In this document: positions 36,868-45,129 of the stretch, piece by piece
How positions within the stretch are numbered: position 1 is the stretch's first letter
How the letters are laid out: each line of letters opens with the position of its first letter
Assembly: GCF_002304005.1 (NCBI RefSeq)
Contig: NZ_MRCQ01000001.1
Span: forward strand, 558,001 to 622,000
DNA from: Flavobacterium sp. ACN6
GTDB taxonomy: Bacteria; Bacteroidota; Bacteroidia; Flavobacteriales; Flavobacteriaceae
DNA: 64,000 bases
Reading direction: 5' to 3'
Program-made: the position numbers and the translations under genes
The notes under the pieces: model-generated
What the model was told of the DNA's origin: nothing
Seen by the model: the letters and a program-made list of their open reading frames with translations, nothing else
Database searches by the model: none

Positions 36868-37102
36868 ATTTAGCAATCAATCGCTCTTCTACTTCTTCCC
36901 AAGAACTAGTTTTATTTTCTCCTGAAATATATTTTTCTCTTTCTTCTGCAACAATATCATAATGAGAATCTGGAACAATTGATTTTTTTTCCTCGAGATT
37001 TATGGCATCAAAAACACTTTCTAAAATTTCCAGTTTAGAATCGTCTTCGATGAATTTTCCAAAATCATTTATGAGTTTTCGTCTTAATTCTTTTGTTTCC
37101 AT
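36857..37102 (-). CDS. Antitoxin of the RelE/ParE pair
   Basis: 81 residues from the ATG at 37102 (METKELRRKLINDFGKFIED). The longer frame begins at TTG. The sequence is helical and charged, and the C-terminus SSWEEVEERLIAKYGL is typical of the toxin-wrapping tail of small addiction-module antitoxins. It is the first gene of the pair and overlaps the toxin start, which fits coupled translation. It probably also binds its own promoter. Confidence 0.85.
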   Translation of the reverse strand: METKELRRKLINDFGKFIEDDSKLEILESVFDAINLEEKKSIVPDSHYDIVAEEREKYISGENKTSSWEEVEERLIAKYGL

Positions 37103-37180
37103 TTTTCTTATATTTAATTCAAATTTAAGTTTTTCTAATTTCAACTGTATTTAAAACTTTGCTGCTTTGTTTCTTCGCAG

Positions 37181-38221
37181 CTAAGCTGGAATCTGCTGGC
37201 TCAAACAATGCAAAGTTCCAAATCCCCAGATGAAATCAATACAACTGATTCCGATTACTTCTCTGTCTGGAAAACATTCTGCCAATATATTTAGAGCTAC
37301 TCTATCGTTGCTGTCATTGAATGTTGGAACTAAAACGCAATTATTCAAAATTAAGAAATTAGCATAACTTGCTGGTAATCTTAAATCTTCGAAATCAACA
37401 CGTTTTGGCATTGGAAGCGCTACAATTATAGGCGATTTTCCATCTTCTAACTTAGCATTTTGCAAACGTTTTAAATTATCCTGCAAAGGTTTGTAGTTAG
37501 AATCGTTTTTATCCGTTTCTACAATTGTAACGATTGTATCTTCATTTACAAATCGGCATAAATCATCGATGTGTCCGTGTGTATCATCGCCTTCAATTCC
37601 ATCTCCAAGCCAGATTACATTTGTCACACCAAGATATTCTTTAAAAACAGCTTCGTAATCCTCTTTTGTAAAGCCTGGATTTCTAACCTGAATTGTTGGG
37701 TGCATTAAACATTCTTCAGAGGTCAATAAAGTTCCTCTTCCGTTAACATCAATTGCACCGCCTTCAACGATTACAGGTTTTCCTTTATAGGTAACCTGAG
37801 TTAATGGCACGTCAATAAAATCGGCAACTTTACCCGGAACAAATTTATCTAATTGATAGTTTTTATATTTTGCCCAACCGTTAAAATTAAAATTCAAAGC
37901 TTCTCTTTTTGAACCATTTTTTACGATAATAGGTCCAGAATCACGCATCCAGCTTCTGTTGGTTTTATGAATGATAAAAGAAACGTTTTTAATATTTACG
38001 CGGGCTCTTTCAAGCATTTCGGCTACTTTTTCTTTTAGTTTTTCATCGGCTACGACCAAAAAAACTGTTTCAAAAGTGGCTGCTTTTTTTATAAATTCTA
38101 CAAAAGCCCATTGAACAGCTTCGTATTTTCCTGGCCAGTCATTGCCATTATGCGGAAAACAAAGTACAATTCCTTGTTGTTTTTCCCACTCTGCTGGAAA
38201 TCTTCTATTATTTGTTGACAT
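37181..38221 (-). CDS. aguA: Agmatine deiminase
   Basis: 346 residues of the guanidino-modifying fold. Motifs in order: PHNGNDWPGKYEAV, SWMRDSGPIIV (active-site Asp/Arg region), EGGAIDVNGRGTLL, GDDTHGHIDDLCRF with the catalytic His, and the C-terminal catalytic Cys in GFGTLHCLSQQIP. It converts agmatine to N-carbamoylputrescine and ammonia. The next enzyme, the amidase, is encoded at 41718-42608 on the same strand but four genes away, so the two share the route though not an operon. Confidence 0.93.
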   Translation of the reverse strand: MSTNNRRFPAEWEKQQGIVLCFPHNGNDWPGKYEAVQWAFVEFIKKAATFETVFLVVADEKLKEKVAEMLERARVNIKNVSFIIHKTNRSWMRDSGPIIVKNGSKREALNFNFNGWAKYKNYQLDKFVPGKVADFIDVPLTQVTYKGKPVIVEGGAIDVNGRGTLLTSEECLMHPTIQVRNPGFTKEDYEAVFKEYLGVTNVIWLGDGIEGDDTHGHIDDLCRFVNEDTIVTIVETDKNDSNYKPLQDNLKRLQNAKLEDGKSPIIVALPMPKRVDFEDLRLPASYANFLILNNCVLVPTFNDSNDRVALNILAECFPDREVIGISCIDFIWGFGTLHCLSQQIPA

Positions 38222-38407
38222 AAAGAGGTTCTAATTTTGAAAGTGTACAAAGATAAGCATTCGTTAGGATTATAAAACTATTGAATAAAAATCATATTTA
38301 ATTTCACAAAAAATATCTTGCAAAAATTAAGTTAAAGATTAAATAATACATCCTTAATATTTGACAAAGGAGCTGTAATTACTTTTGCCGAAACTAAAAA
38401 CTAACAC

Positions 38408-39925
38408 ATGAAAAAATTATCTATTTCCTTATTAGCTGCTCTTTTTATTATGGCAAGCTGTAATAATGACGAAAACACAAACACGGAACCTGAAGTTGTT
38501 GTAAACGAGAATCCAGCAGCTTTTAAAGAAATTGGTTCTATTACTATTGGTGGAGAAGCTGCTGCTGAAATCTCTGCATACTGCGAAAAAACAAAAAGAT
38601 TATTCACTGTAAATAACAGCGGTGTAAACCAAATTGATGTTATTGATATTACTGATCCAACAAAACCAACAAAAATTGGAAAAATTGATTTAGCTGCTTA
38701 TGAAGGCGCTGCCAATAGTGTTTCTGTTTTTGATGGAAAACTTGCCGTTGCTTTAGAATCTACTGCAAATAAGCAGGCTAACGGAAAAGTAGTTGTTTTC
38801 AATACTTCAGATTATAGTTTAATCAAACAAGTTACGGTTGGAGCGTTGCCAGATATGATTACATTTTCTCCTGATGGAAAATATATTATGACTGCTAATG
38901 AAGGGGAACCAAATACAGATTATTCACAAGATCCAAACGGAACTATTTCTATTATCGAAACAAGTACTTATAGTGTAACGACTCTGGATTTCGCTTCTTT
39001 CAGCGGTCAGGCAGCTGCATTGGCAAAAGAGGGATTTAGAATTTCAAAGGCTGCTAAAAGCTTTGCTCAAGACATCGAACCGGAATACATTACTATTTCT
39101 GATGATTCTAAAACGGCTTGGGTTACGCTGCAAGAAAATAACGGTGTTGCAAAAGTTGACTTAACTTCAAAAACTATAACGGCTATTTATCCTTTAGGTT
39201 TAAAAGATTTTAATACTGCTGAAGATGCTATTGATGTAAGCGACAGTGATGACAAGATTGCTTTTAACCCATGGAAAGTAAAAGGAATATATATGCCGGA
39301 TGCTATCAGCCACTTTTCTGCAAATAATGTTCCTTATTTTGTTACTGCAAATGAAGGTGATGCCAGAGAATATACTGCTAATACAGATATTAAGCGTATG
39401 AAAAGCTTAAAACTTGATGCAACAGTTTTTCCTGACGCTGCTACTTTAAAACTTGACGCTAATTTAGGAAGATTGAATCTTGTTGCTGATATGGGAGACA
39501 CGGACGGAGATGGTGATTTAGACGAAATGGTTAGTTTTGGCGCTCGTTCTTTTTCTATCTGGAACGGAAATACTGGAAAAATCGTTTATGACAGTAAAAA
39601 TGATATAGATAAAAAAACGAACGAATTAGGAACTTACGATGACAAACGAAGCGATGATAAAGGTTCTGAACCAGAAGCTGTACTGGCTGTTAAAATGGGA
39701 ACTCAAAATATTTTGTTCGTTGGACTTGAAAGATCTGATGCTTTTATGACTTATGATGTTACGAATCCAAATTCACCTCAATATTTACAAACTGTAAAAA
39801 CTGGAGATGCTCCAGAGGGGATTTTATTTATTCCAGCATCTAAAAGTCCAACAAAAAGAAGCTTGTTAGTTGTTAGCAGCGAAGGCGACGGAACTGTAAA
39901 GATTTTTCAGCCAGATTTGAAATAA
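38408..39925 (+). CDS. Choice-of-anchor I family lipoprotein (beta-propeller-like)
   Basis: 505 residues with a lipoprotein signal (hydrophobic 5-16, lipobox MASC). The mature protein is a repeat-rich beta-propeller-like chain (VDVIDITDPTKPTKIG, PDMITFSPDGKYIMTANEGEPNTDY, ANEGDARE) with Ca-binding-like DTDGDGDLDE. These are the markers of the choice-of-anchor I group found in exported phosphatase-like or esterase-like proteins. It is probably attached to the outer or inner membrane facing the periplasm. A promoter-like TACTTTTG lies at 38380-38387. Enzymatic activity is uncertain. Confidence 0.82.
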   Translation: MKKLSISLLAALFIMASCNNDENTNTEPEVVVNENPAAFKEIGSITIGGEAAAEISAYCEKTKRLFTVNNSGVNQIDVIDITDPTKPTKIGKIDLAAYEGAANSVSVFDGKLAVALESTANKQANGKVVVFNTSDYSLIKQVTVGALPDMITFSPDGKYIMTANEGEPNTDYSQDPNGTISIIETSTYSVTTLDFASFSGQAAALAKEGFRISKAAKSFAQDIEPEYITISDDSKTAWVTLQENNGVAKVDLTSKTITAIYPLGLKDFNTAEDAIDVSDSDDKIAFNPWKVKGIYMPDAISHFSANNVPYFVTANEGDAREYTANTDIKRMKSLKLDATVFPDAATLKLDANLGRLNLVADMGDTDGDGDLDEMVSFGARSFSIWNGNTGKIVYDSKNDIDKKTNELGTYDDKRSDDKGSEPEAVLAVKMGTQNILFVGLERSDAFMTYDVTNPNSPQYLQTVKTGDAPEGILFIPASKSPTKRSLLVVSSEGDGTVKIFQPDLK

Positions 39926-39946
39926 TTCAAGATTTAACAAATCCTT

Positions 39947-39976
39947 AAAAGAACAAAATGTGAATTTTGTTCTTTT
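39947..39976 (+). terminator. Terminator of the choice-of-anchor gene
   Basis: AAAAGAACAAAAT/ATTTTGTTCTTTT with a T run, 22 bases past the stop codon. Confidence 0.85.
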
Positions 39977-40127
39977 TTTTTGGTTTCTATTAAGCTAATA
40001 TTAACGTATTTACATAATTAAAAGTAAAAAGATGGGAATTATGTAAGACCATATAGAACAGATTCTGAAATTCGACCTTTAATTTTGCTCATGAGTTTAA
40101 AATAAAAACAATTTAATTTTTGATATC

Positions 40128-41387
40128 ATGAAAAAGAAATTAGTATCAGTATCCTTATTATTACTATCCTTTGCGGCAGGCGCACAAAATATGGCTCCGA
40201 CTTCTACCACACCAAGTGTAGATCAAGAATACAACAAGTGGTCTATCGAACTTAACGGTGGTGTTAACAAACCTACAAGAGCAATGACTCCAGGTTATGC
40301 TACAGAATCTGCAAACTTCTTTCACGGAGATTTAGGTGTTAGATATATGTTTAATCCAAAATTTGGTTTGAAATTAGATGTTGGATACGATCAATTTAAA
40401 GAGAAAAAAGATACTCCTGATTTTGAAAGCCGTTACGTTAGAGCGAGTTTACAAGGAGTTGTAAATGTTGGACGTGCTTTAAATTTTGAAACTTGGACAA
40501 ACACAATTGGTCTTTTGGCGCATGGTGGTTTTGGAGTTGCACAAATTAGTACTGAAACAGGTTTTGGTGGTCAAGATTACATGGCTCACGGAATCGCTGG
40601 TTTAACTGGACAAATCAAATTAAGCAACAGAGTGGCTTTAACTGGAGATCTTACAGGAATTGTTAATGGAAGACAAAACTGGAATTTTGACGGAATGGGT
40701 AACACAACAACTGGATCTTTTGATGGTGTTTTATTAAATGCTTCTGTTGGTTTAACTTTCTACCTAGGTAAGAACGAAAAACATGCTGACTGGGTTGGTG
40801 AAGAAGACAGAATTGGTGAATTGGAAAAAAGAGTGGACTTAATCGAAACTGGTCTTATAGATTCAGACAAAGATGGTGTTGCTGATTTATACGATTTAGA
40901 ACCAAATTCAATCGCAGGTGTAGCTGTTAACACAAAAGGACAATCTATTGATACTAATCAAAATGGTGTGCCGGATGAGTTAGAAAGCTATTTAGATAAA
41001 ACTTACGAAAAGAAAGGAAGTGGAAGCGCTACAAACAATACTGTTGAAGAATTAATTAACGGTGGTTATGTAAATGTTTACTTCGATTTCAACTCATCTA
41101 AACCTACAAATGCTTCTTTATCTGGTGTTGATTTCTTAGTGAAATACTTGAAAAACAATCCAGGGAAATCTGCTGACATTATTGGTTATGCTGATGAAAT
41201 TGGAAACACAAACTACAACACAGAATTATCTAGAAAAAGAGCTGAAGCTGTGAAAAAAGTAGCTGAAAACGCTGGAATCGATGCTTCTAGATTAAACGTG
41301 ATTGCTAACGGAGAAGATACTTCTGTTAACAAAAACTCTAAAGAGGCACGTCAAATCGTGAGAAGAGTTACTTTCCAAGTGAAATAA
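40128..41387 (+). CDS. OmpA-family outer-membrane protein
   Basis: 419 residues with a signal peptide (cut after AAGA near 19). A beta-barrel occupies about 35-215. A calcium-binding type-3 thrombospondin-like linker follows (DSDKDGVADLYDLEPNS...DTNQNGVPDELES). The C-terminal OmpA peptidoglycan-binding domain (about 310-419) has VYFDFNSSKPTN and NTELSRKRAEAVKK. It links the outer membrane to peptidoglycan. A possible -7 box TAATTTTG is at 40080-40087. It is monocistronic with a strong terminator. Confidence 0.94.
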   Translation: MKKKLVSVSLLLLSFAAGAQNMAPTSTTPSVDQEYNKWSIELNGGVNKPTRAMTPGYATESANFFHGDLGVRYMFNPKFGLKLDVGYDQFKEKKDTPDFESRYVRASLQGVVNVGRALNFETWTNTIGLLAHGGFGVAQISTETGFGGQDYMAHGIAGLTGQIKLSNRVALTGDLTGIVNGRQNWNFDGMGNTTTGSFDGVLLNASVGLTFYLGKNEKHADWVGEEDRIGELEKRVDLIETGLIDSDKDGVADLYDLEPNSIAGVAVNTKGQSIDTNQNGVPDELESYLDKTYEKKGSGSATNNTVEELINGGYVNVYFDFNSSKPTNASLSGVDFLVKYLKNNPGKSADIIGYADEIGNTNYNTELSRKRAEAVKKVAENAGIDASRLNVIANGEDTSVNKNSKEARQIVRRVTFQVK

Positions 41388-41406
41388 TTCTAAATATTAT
41401 ATATAG

Positions 41407-41440
41407 AAAAGGCGGTTTCAAAATTTTGAAACCGCCTTTT
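41407..41440 (+). terminator. Terminator of the OmpA-family gene
   Basis: AAAAGGCGGTTTCAAAA directly followed by its perfect inverse, a 34-base palindrome ending in T's, 19 bases past the stop codon. Confidence 0.9.
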
Positions 41441-41501
41441 TGTTATACAAAGAAATTAGTCTAAGAGTTAAAAAAAAAGACTAGATTTTGAATACTTATT
41501 T

Positions 41502-41612
41502 AAAGCTCCAGCGGAGCAAAATATTTATAGCAATTCTACAAAACAATGAAAAAAAGCTCCAGCGGAGCGGACTGCAATTGATTGTAAAAACATGTCGCTC
41601 CGCTGGAGCTTT
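41502..41612. repeat. Three copies of a CTCCAGCGGAG palindromic element
   Basis: AAAGCTCCAGCGGAGC occurs at 41502-41517 and again at about 41553-41568. The inverse GCTCCGCTGGAGCTTT is at 41597-41612. Each copy can form a GCTCC/GGAGC hairpin, and the outer copies pair with each other. The element is GC-rich, lies between the convergent OmpA and amidase genes, and looks like a REP-type repeat. Confidence 0.85.
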
Positions 41613-41670
41613 ATCTTTTAAACATTTATTCTTTGCTATAAACATTTCACTTCTCAGAAGATAGCAAAAA

Positions 41671-41696
41671 AAAGGGCAAAATATCATTTGCCCTTT
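41671..41696 (-). terminator. Terminator of the amidase gene
   Basis: AAAGGGCAAA/TTTGCCCTTT with a 6-base loop and flanking A/T runs, 22 bases past the stop codon. Confidence 0.85.
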
Positions 41697-41717
41697 TTAT
41701 CTTTTAAATAAATTAAA

Positions 41718-42608
41718 TTATTTATCGATTGCTCTTTTTGTAATATCACCAAAAGCATCAATTCTTCTGTCTCTGAAGAATGGCCAGTTTTGACGAACAT
41801 TTTCTTGTAAATCCAAATCAACTTCTGCAATTAGGATTTCTTCTTTATCATGAGAAGCCTGCGCTAAAATTTCACCTTGAGGTCCAGCAATGAAAGAAGC
41901 TCCCCAGAACTGAATTCCTTCTGTTCCTTCAATATATTTTTCAAGACCAATTCGGTTTGCAGCTGCAACGAAAACACCATTTGCAACCGCGTGGCCTTTC
42001 ATTACGTTCATCCAAGCTCCATATTGGTTTTCTCCGTATTGTTCTTTTTCTTTTGGATGCCATCCAATTGCTGTTGGATAAAATAAAACCTCTGCTCCTT
42101 TTAAAGCTGTAATACGCGCCGCTTCTGGATACCATTGATCCCAGCAGATTAAAGTTCCAACTGTTCCTTTTTTAGTTTCAATTGCTTGAAAACCTAAATC
42201 ACCTGGAGTGAAATAGAATTTTTCATAGAAATGCGGATCGTCTGGAATGTGCATTTTACGGTATAAACCTGCTTCTGTACCATCTGTATCGATGATATAA
42301 GCGCTGTTATGGTAAATTCCAGCCATTCTTTTTTCGAAGAAAGGAACAATAATTACTACTCCTAACTCTTTTGCCAATTCGCTGAAAGCAATAAATGAAG
42401 TGCTGTAAAGTGGTTCTGCTAATGCAAAATTGTCTACGTCTTCACTTTGGCAGAAATAATGACTGCTATATAGTTCAGGAAGTAAAATAACCTCTGCTCC
42501 TTGACTTGCAGCATCTCTTACCCAGCTGATACATTTTTTTAGATTATTTTCGGCAACGTCATTCAGATTTAACTGAATTACTGATATTTTATATTTTCTT
42601 TTCGGCAT
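41718..42608 (-). CDS. aguB: N-carbamoylputrescine amidase
   Basis: 296 residues from the ATG at 42608 (MPKRKYKISVIQLNLNDVAEN). It is a nitrilase-superfamily enzyme with the Glu in LLPELYSSHYFCQ, the Lys in YRKMHIPDDP and the Cys in LICWDQWYPEAAR, which together form the Glu-Lys-Cys triad. The flanking phrases KFYFTPGD and GWHPKEKEQYG are typical of AguB. It releases putrescine from N-carbamoylputrescine in the cytoplasm, completing the agmatine route started by the enzyme at 37181-38221. Confidence 0.93.
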   Translation of the reverse strand: MPKRKYKISVIQLNLNDVAENNLKKCISWVRDAASQGAEVILLPELYSSHYFCQSEDVDNFALAEPLYSTSFIAFSELAKELGVVIIVPFFEKRMAGIYHNSAYIIDTDGTEAGLYRKMHIPDDPHFYEKFYFTPGDLGFQAIETKKGTVGTLICWDQWYPEAARITALKGAEVLFYPTAIGWHPKEKEQYGENQYGAWMNVMKGHAVANGVFVAAANRIGLEKYIEGTEGIQFWGASFIAGPQGEILAQASHDKEEILIAEVDLDLQENVRQNWPFFRDRRIDAFGDITKRAIDK

Positions 42609-42693
42609 GACATAAAATTTAGAGTGCAAAAATAATACTTTTTAAAGGAATGGCAAAGTATCTTTAAGATTGAAAAACATTTCATTATACACA

Positions 42694-42945
42694 CTACCAA
42701 CTCCTAGATTCGCATTCTAATTCTTCTTGACTAACTATGTTTCCATTAATTATTTCCAATTTTGCATTTTTCAACTCTTCCTTATAATCTACTTTATTAA
42801 TAGGAATACCCAAAATTGAAAAAGCAACAATTTCTTTCTTATAGAATTCCCTAATTTGTTCACGATTTTCTTCTTGTAACTGTAAAACCTTCTTTAAGAC
42901 AGAAATTGTTTTTGCATTTAGTTCTGTAATTATTGTTTTTTCCAT
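42694..42945 (-). CDS. Small protein with antitoxin-like tail, 83 aa
   Basis: A helical, charged N-terminus (TELNAKTISVLKKVLQLQEENREQI) is followed by a C-terminal segment KLEIINGNIVSQEELECESRSW. It resembles the tail of small Bacteroidota antitoxins that pair with RelE/ParE toxins, but no toxin gene lies next to it (65 bp downstream ends at the amidase start). It could be an orphan antitoxin or an unrelated small regulator. Codon use is ordinary. Confidence 0.55.
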   Translation of the reverse strand: MEKTIITELNAKTISVLKKVLQLQEENREQIREFYKKEIVAFSILGIPINKVDYKEELKNAKLEIINGNIVSQEELECESRSW

Positions 42946-42999
42946 TAAAGATATATATTGGTTATTAAAAAATAATAATAAGATAAAAACTACAAAAAA

Positions 43000-43046
43000 A
43001 AAACCATTTCACATCAGTTTTAATTAAACTTCTGCAAAATGGTTTT
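43000..43046 (-). terminator. Terminator of the 136-aa lipoprotein gene
   Basis: AAAACCATTT and AAAATGGTTTT flank a 26-base loop that also holds shorter matches, with an A/T run beyond, 33 bases past the stop codon. Confidence 0.6.
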
Positions 43047-43078
43047 ACAACCTAAAAAAAATCAACTAAGCAAGTCGT

Positions 43079-43489
43079 TTACTCTATGAAAACTTTATGA
43101 ATCAAAAATTCTGTTTCTGATTTTTTGAATTTAATTTCGAAAGTTCCCTTTGTATCAGATTTAAATTTATAAACAGTCTTTTTTGGTGATGGAACTTGTT
43201 GCGTACAAACTTCTGACGCGTATTTTACTTCAACCTGTAGCCCTTTAACTTTATCAATTAAAACTTCGCTAATTCTGTCAAATTCTCCACAAGCATTATC
43301 TGCTACAAAAGTAACATCGTACGAAAGCTCTTCATTTACTTTTCCTGTTGCTGGTCCTGTAATTTCTGTTACTAATGCAGCTTTTGTAGTTGGAGCTGGT
43401 GTTTTGTCATCGTCATCACTGCTGCATGAAATGAATGCAATTGATAAAAATAATACTACTAAAAATGATTTTAATCTAAAACTTTTCAT
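43079..43489 (-). CDS. Putative lipoprotein, 136 aa
   Basis: Lipoprotein signal with hydrophobic 8-20 and lipobox ISCS, then an acidic SSDDDDK spacer. The mature 110 residues look like a small beta-sandwich (GPATGKVNEELSYDVTFVADNACGEFDR, TYKFKSDTKGTFEIKF) with two further cysteines (NACG, EVCT) that could form a disulfide. No family name is recognised. The acidic run after the lipidated Cys resembles a lipoprotein export signal that sends proteins to the cell surface in this phylum. Confidence 0.7.
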   Translation of the reverse strand: MKSFRLKSFLVVLFLSIAFISCSSDDDDKTPAPTTKAALVTEITGPATGKVNEELSYDVTFVADNACGEFDRISEVLIDKVKGLQVEVKYASEVCTQQVPSPKKTVYKFKSDTKGTFEIKFKKSETEFLIHKVFIE

Positions 43490-43664
43490 ATAAAATAATA
43501 ATTAATTGTTAATTACTATGAAGATGCGGCAAAGTTGCAATGGTTGCTTTGGTAAAAATGTTAAAAAAATCATTTACAGATTAAACACTTATAAATCAAA
43601 ACCTTATTGATTAAAAAAAGTTTTCAAAATGAATCTATATCTTATAAAAATGAAAAGATATTGC

Positions 43665-43735
43665 GTAGCCCCGATAGAAGCGGTATCCTTTTTCCTGCTC
43701 CTTTAGCAGGGAAAAGATATAGCGGATAGCGGGAC
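43665..43735. other. Structured intergenic element (GCCCCGATAGAAGCGG type)
   Basis: The 341-bp gap between the lipoprotein and DUF808 genes contains a GC-rich block: GTAGCCCCGATAGAAGCGG..., an inner perfect hairpin CCTGCT/AGCAGG extended by TTTTTCC/GGGAAAA, then AGATATAGCGGATAGCGGGAC. The halves pair imperfectly over about 70 bases. I recognise similar blocks as recurrent in Flavobacteriia spacers, so a small RNA or a mobile palindrome is possible. The rest of the gap is AT-rich with no gene. Confidence 0.55.
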
Positions 43736-43781
43736 AAAAAGTACTTTTGAAAATGAATTACTATGCTCATAAAACAAAAAA

Positions 43782-43804
43782 AACACCAGCGTTAACTGAT
43801 GTTT
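43782..43804 (-). terminator. Terminator of the DUF808 gene
   Basis: AACACCAGC/ACTGATGTT, an imperfect 9-bp stem with a short loop and a T-rich continuation on the minus strand, 26 bases past the stop codon. Confidence 0.65.
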
Positions 43805-43830
43805 TAATTTAAAATATATTTAGTTTTAAT

Positions 43831-44715
43831 TTAAACTGTTTTCCTTTTAAAAATCTTCTTGAAGAGATTAACGAATGCTAAAACTACAAGACCAAGAATA
43901 AGTCCAATTGTAAATTCTTTGATGATGGCAGGAATATTAATTTTTTCTGCTAAATGATGAAAAAATGGAATGTGATGCACGAAGATACCCCCAGCAACTA
44001 ATAATAAAGCTATTGTACCAATTACGGTTAAACTTTTAATAATTAATGGAAGTGCTTTTACTAAGATATTACCAATAAATTTTGATATACTTTTTTCTCT
44101 TTTACTAAATTTTATAAGCTTATAACCTGCTTCATCCATTCTAACAATAAGCGCAACAATACCATAAACACCAATAGTTGCAATTAATGCAATTATGGAA
44201 GTTACAACTATTTGCTGTATTAAGGGCTCTTCAACTACTGTACTCAAAGCGATAATTACAATTTCTACAGAAAGAATAAAATCGGTTATAATTGCCGATT
44301 TAATTTTTCCTTTTTCGGCTGCAAGAATTTCTTCTTCGGTTAAAACTTCGTCGGTAATTCCTTCTGATTCTTCGTGTTTGTGCGGAAATATAAATTCATA
44401 TATTTTTTCGGCTCCTTCATAAGCTAAAAATAATCCTCCTAAAACTAGAATGACAATAATAGCAACTGGTAAAAAAGCACTCAACAAGAACGCAATTGGA
44501 AGAATAATGATTTTATTAAGCAGTGAGCCTTTGCTGATTGCCCATAAAACCGGAAGTTCTCTTGATGAAGCAAATCCTGATGCTTTTTCAGCATTTACTG
44601 CTAAATCATCACCTAGAATTCCAGCTGTTTTCTTTGCAGCGACTTTACTCATTACTGCAACATCATCCATAATTGCTGCGATATCATCTAATAGAACGAA
44701 AAAACCTGAAGCCAT
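43831..44715 (-). CDS. DUF808 (YedI-like) inner-membrane protein
   Basis: 294 residues. The start MASGFFVLLDDIAAIMDDVA is diagnostic for DUF808, and the rest has six or seven hydrophobic segments (for example ILPIAFLLSAFLPVAIIVIL, IIALIATIGVYGIVALIV, FTIGLILGLVVLAFV). The molecular role of the family is unknown. It follows the 39-aa membrane gene on the same strand after 118 bp. Confidence 0.92.
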   Translation of the reverse strand: MASGFFVLLDDIAAIMDDVAVMSKVAAKKTAGILGDDLAVNAEKASGFASSRELPVLWAISKGSLLNKIIILPIAFLLSAFLPVAIIVILVLGGLFLAYEGAEKIYEFIFPHKHEESEGITDEVLTEEEILAAEKGKIKSAIITDFILSVEIVIIALSTVVEEPLIQQIVVTSIIALIATIGVYGIVALIVRMDEAGYKLIKFSKREKSISKFIGNILVKALPLIIKSLTVIGTIALLLVAGGIFVHHIPFFHHLAEKINIPAIIKEFTIGLILGLVVLAFVNLFKKIFKRKTV

Positions 44716-44833
44716 TTTTTAAATTTATTTTAGTGATGCGAATCTAGACATTTTGATGTAATCTTCCCAACAATTTGACATCAAAAATTTGCTTTTTATT
44801 CGTAATTTTCTGTATTGTAGTTTTGCAGAAAAA

Positions 44834-44953
44834 TTAACTGCACTGTCCTAAAATTACCCAGATAATTATAAAAACTAAAATAGTTCCGAAACATCCTCCA
44901 CCTAACTTTTTTGCACCGTATCCTGCGATTAAACCTCTAAATATATTATTCAT
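44834..44953 (-). CDS. Small membrane protein, 39 aa
   Basis: Reads MNNIFRGLIAGYGAKKLGGG then CFGTILVFIIIWVILGQCS and stop. A glycine-rich, basic N-terminus is followed by a single strong hydrophobic segment (about 22-36). The clear ATG, protein-like codon pattern and intact frame argue for a real short gene; two cysteines flank the membrane segment. It precedes DUF808 on the same strand. Function unknown. Confidence 0.7.
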   Translation of the reverse strand: MNNIFRGLIAGYGAKKLGGGCFGTILVFIIIWVILGQCS

Positions 44954-45080
44954 AGCTTCTTTTTTTTAAATTAATAATTGAATTTTGCTTGATTTGTTTG
45001 AAGTTATAAAATTCATTTATTTTGATTGAAAAATTGTTACACGAATAAGGAGAAAAGTTTCAGAATTCACGGATAAAAAA

Positions 45081-45105
45081 AAGCACCAGTACAATTACTG
45101 ATGCT
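45081..45105 (-). terminator. Terminator of clpB
   Basis: AAGCACCAGTA/TACTGATGCTT with loop CAAT and an eight-base T run on the minus strand, 25 bases past the stop codon. Confidence 0.85.
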
Positions 45106-45129
45106 TTCTTAAGAGTAACAATGAAAAAA

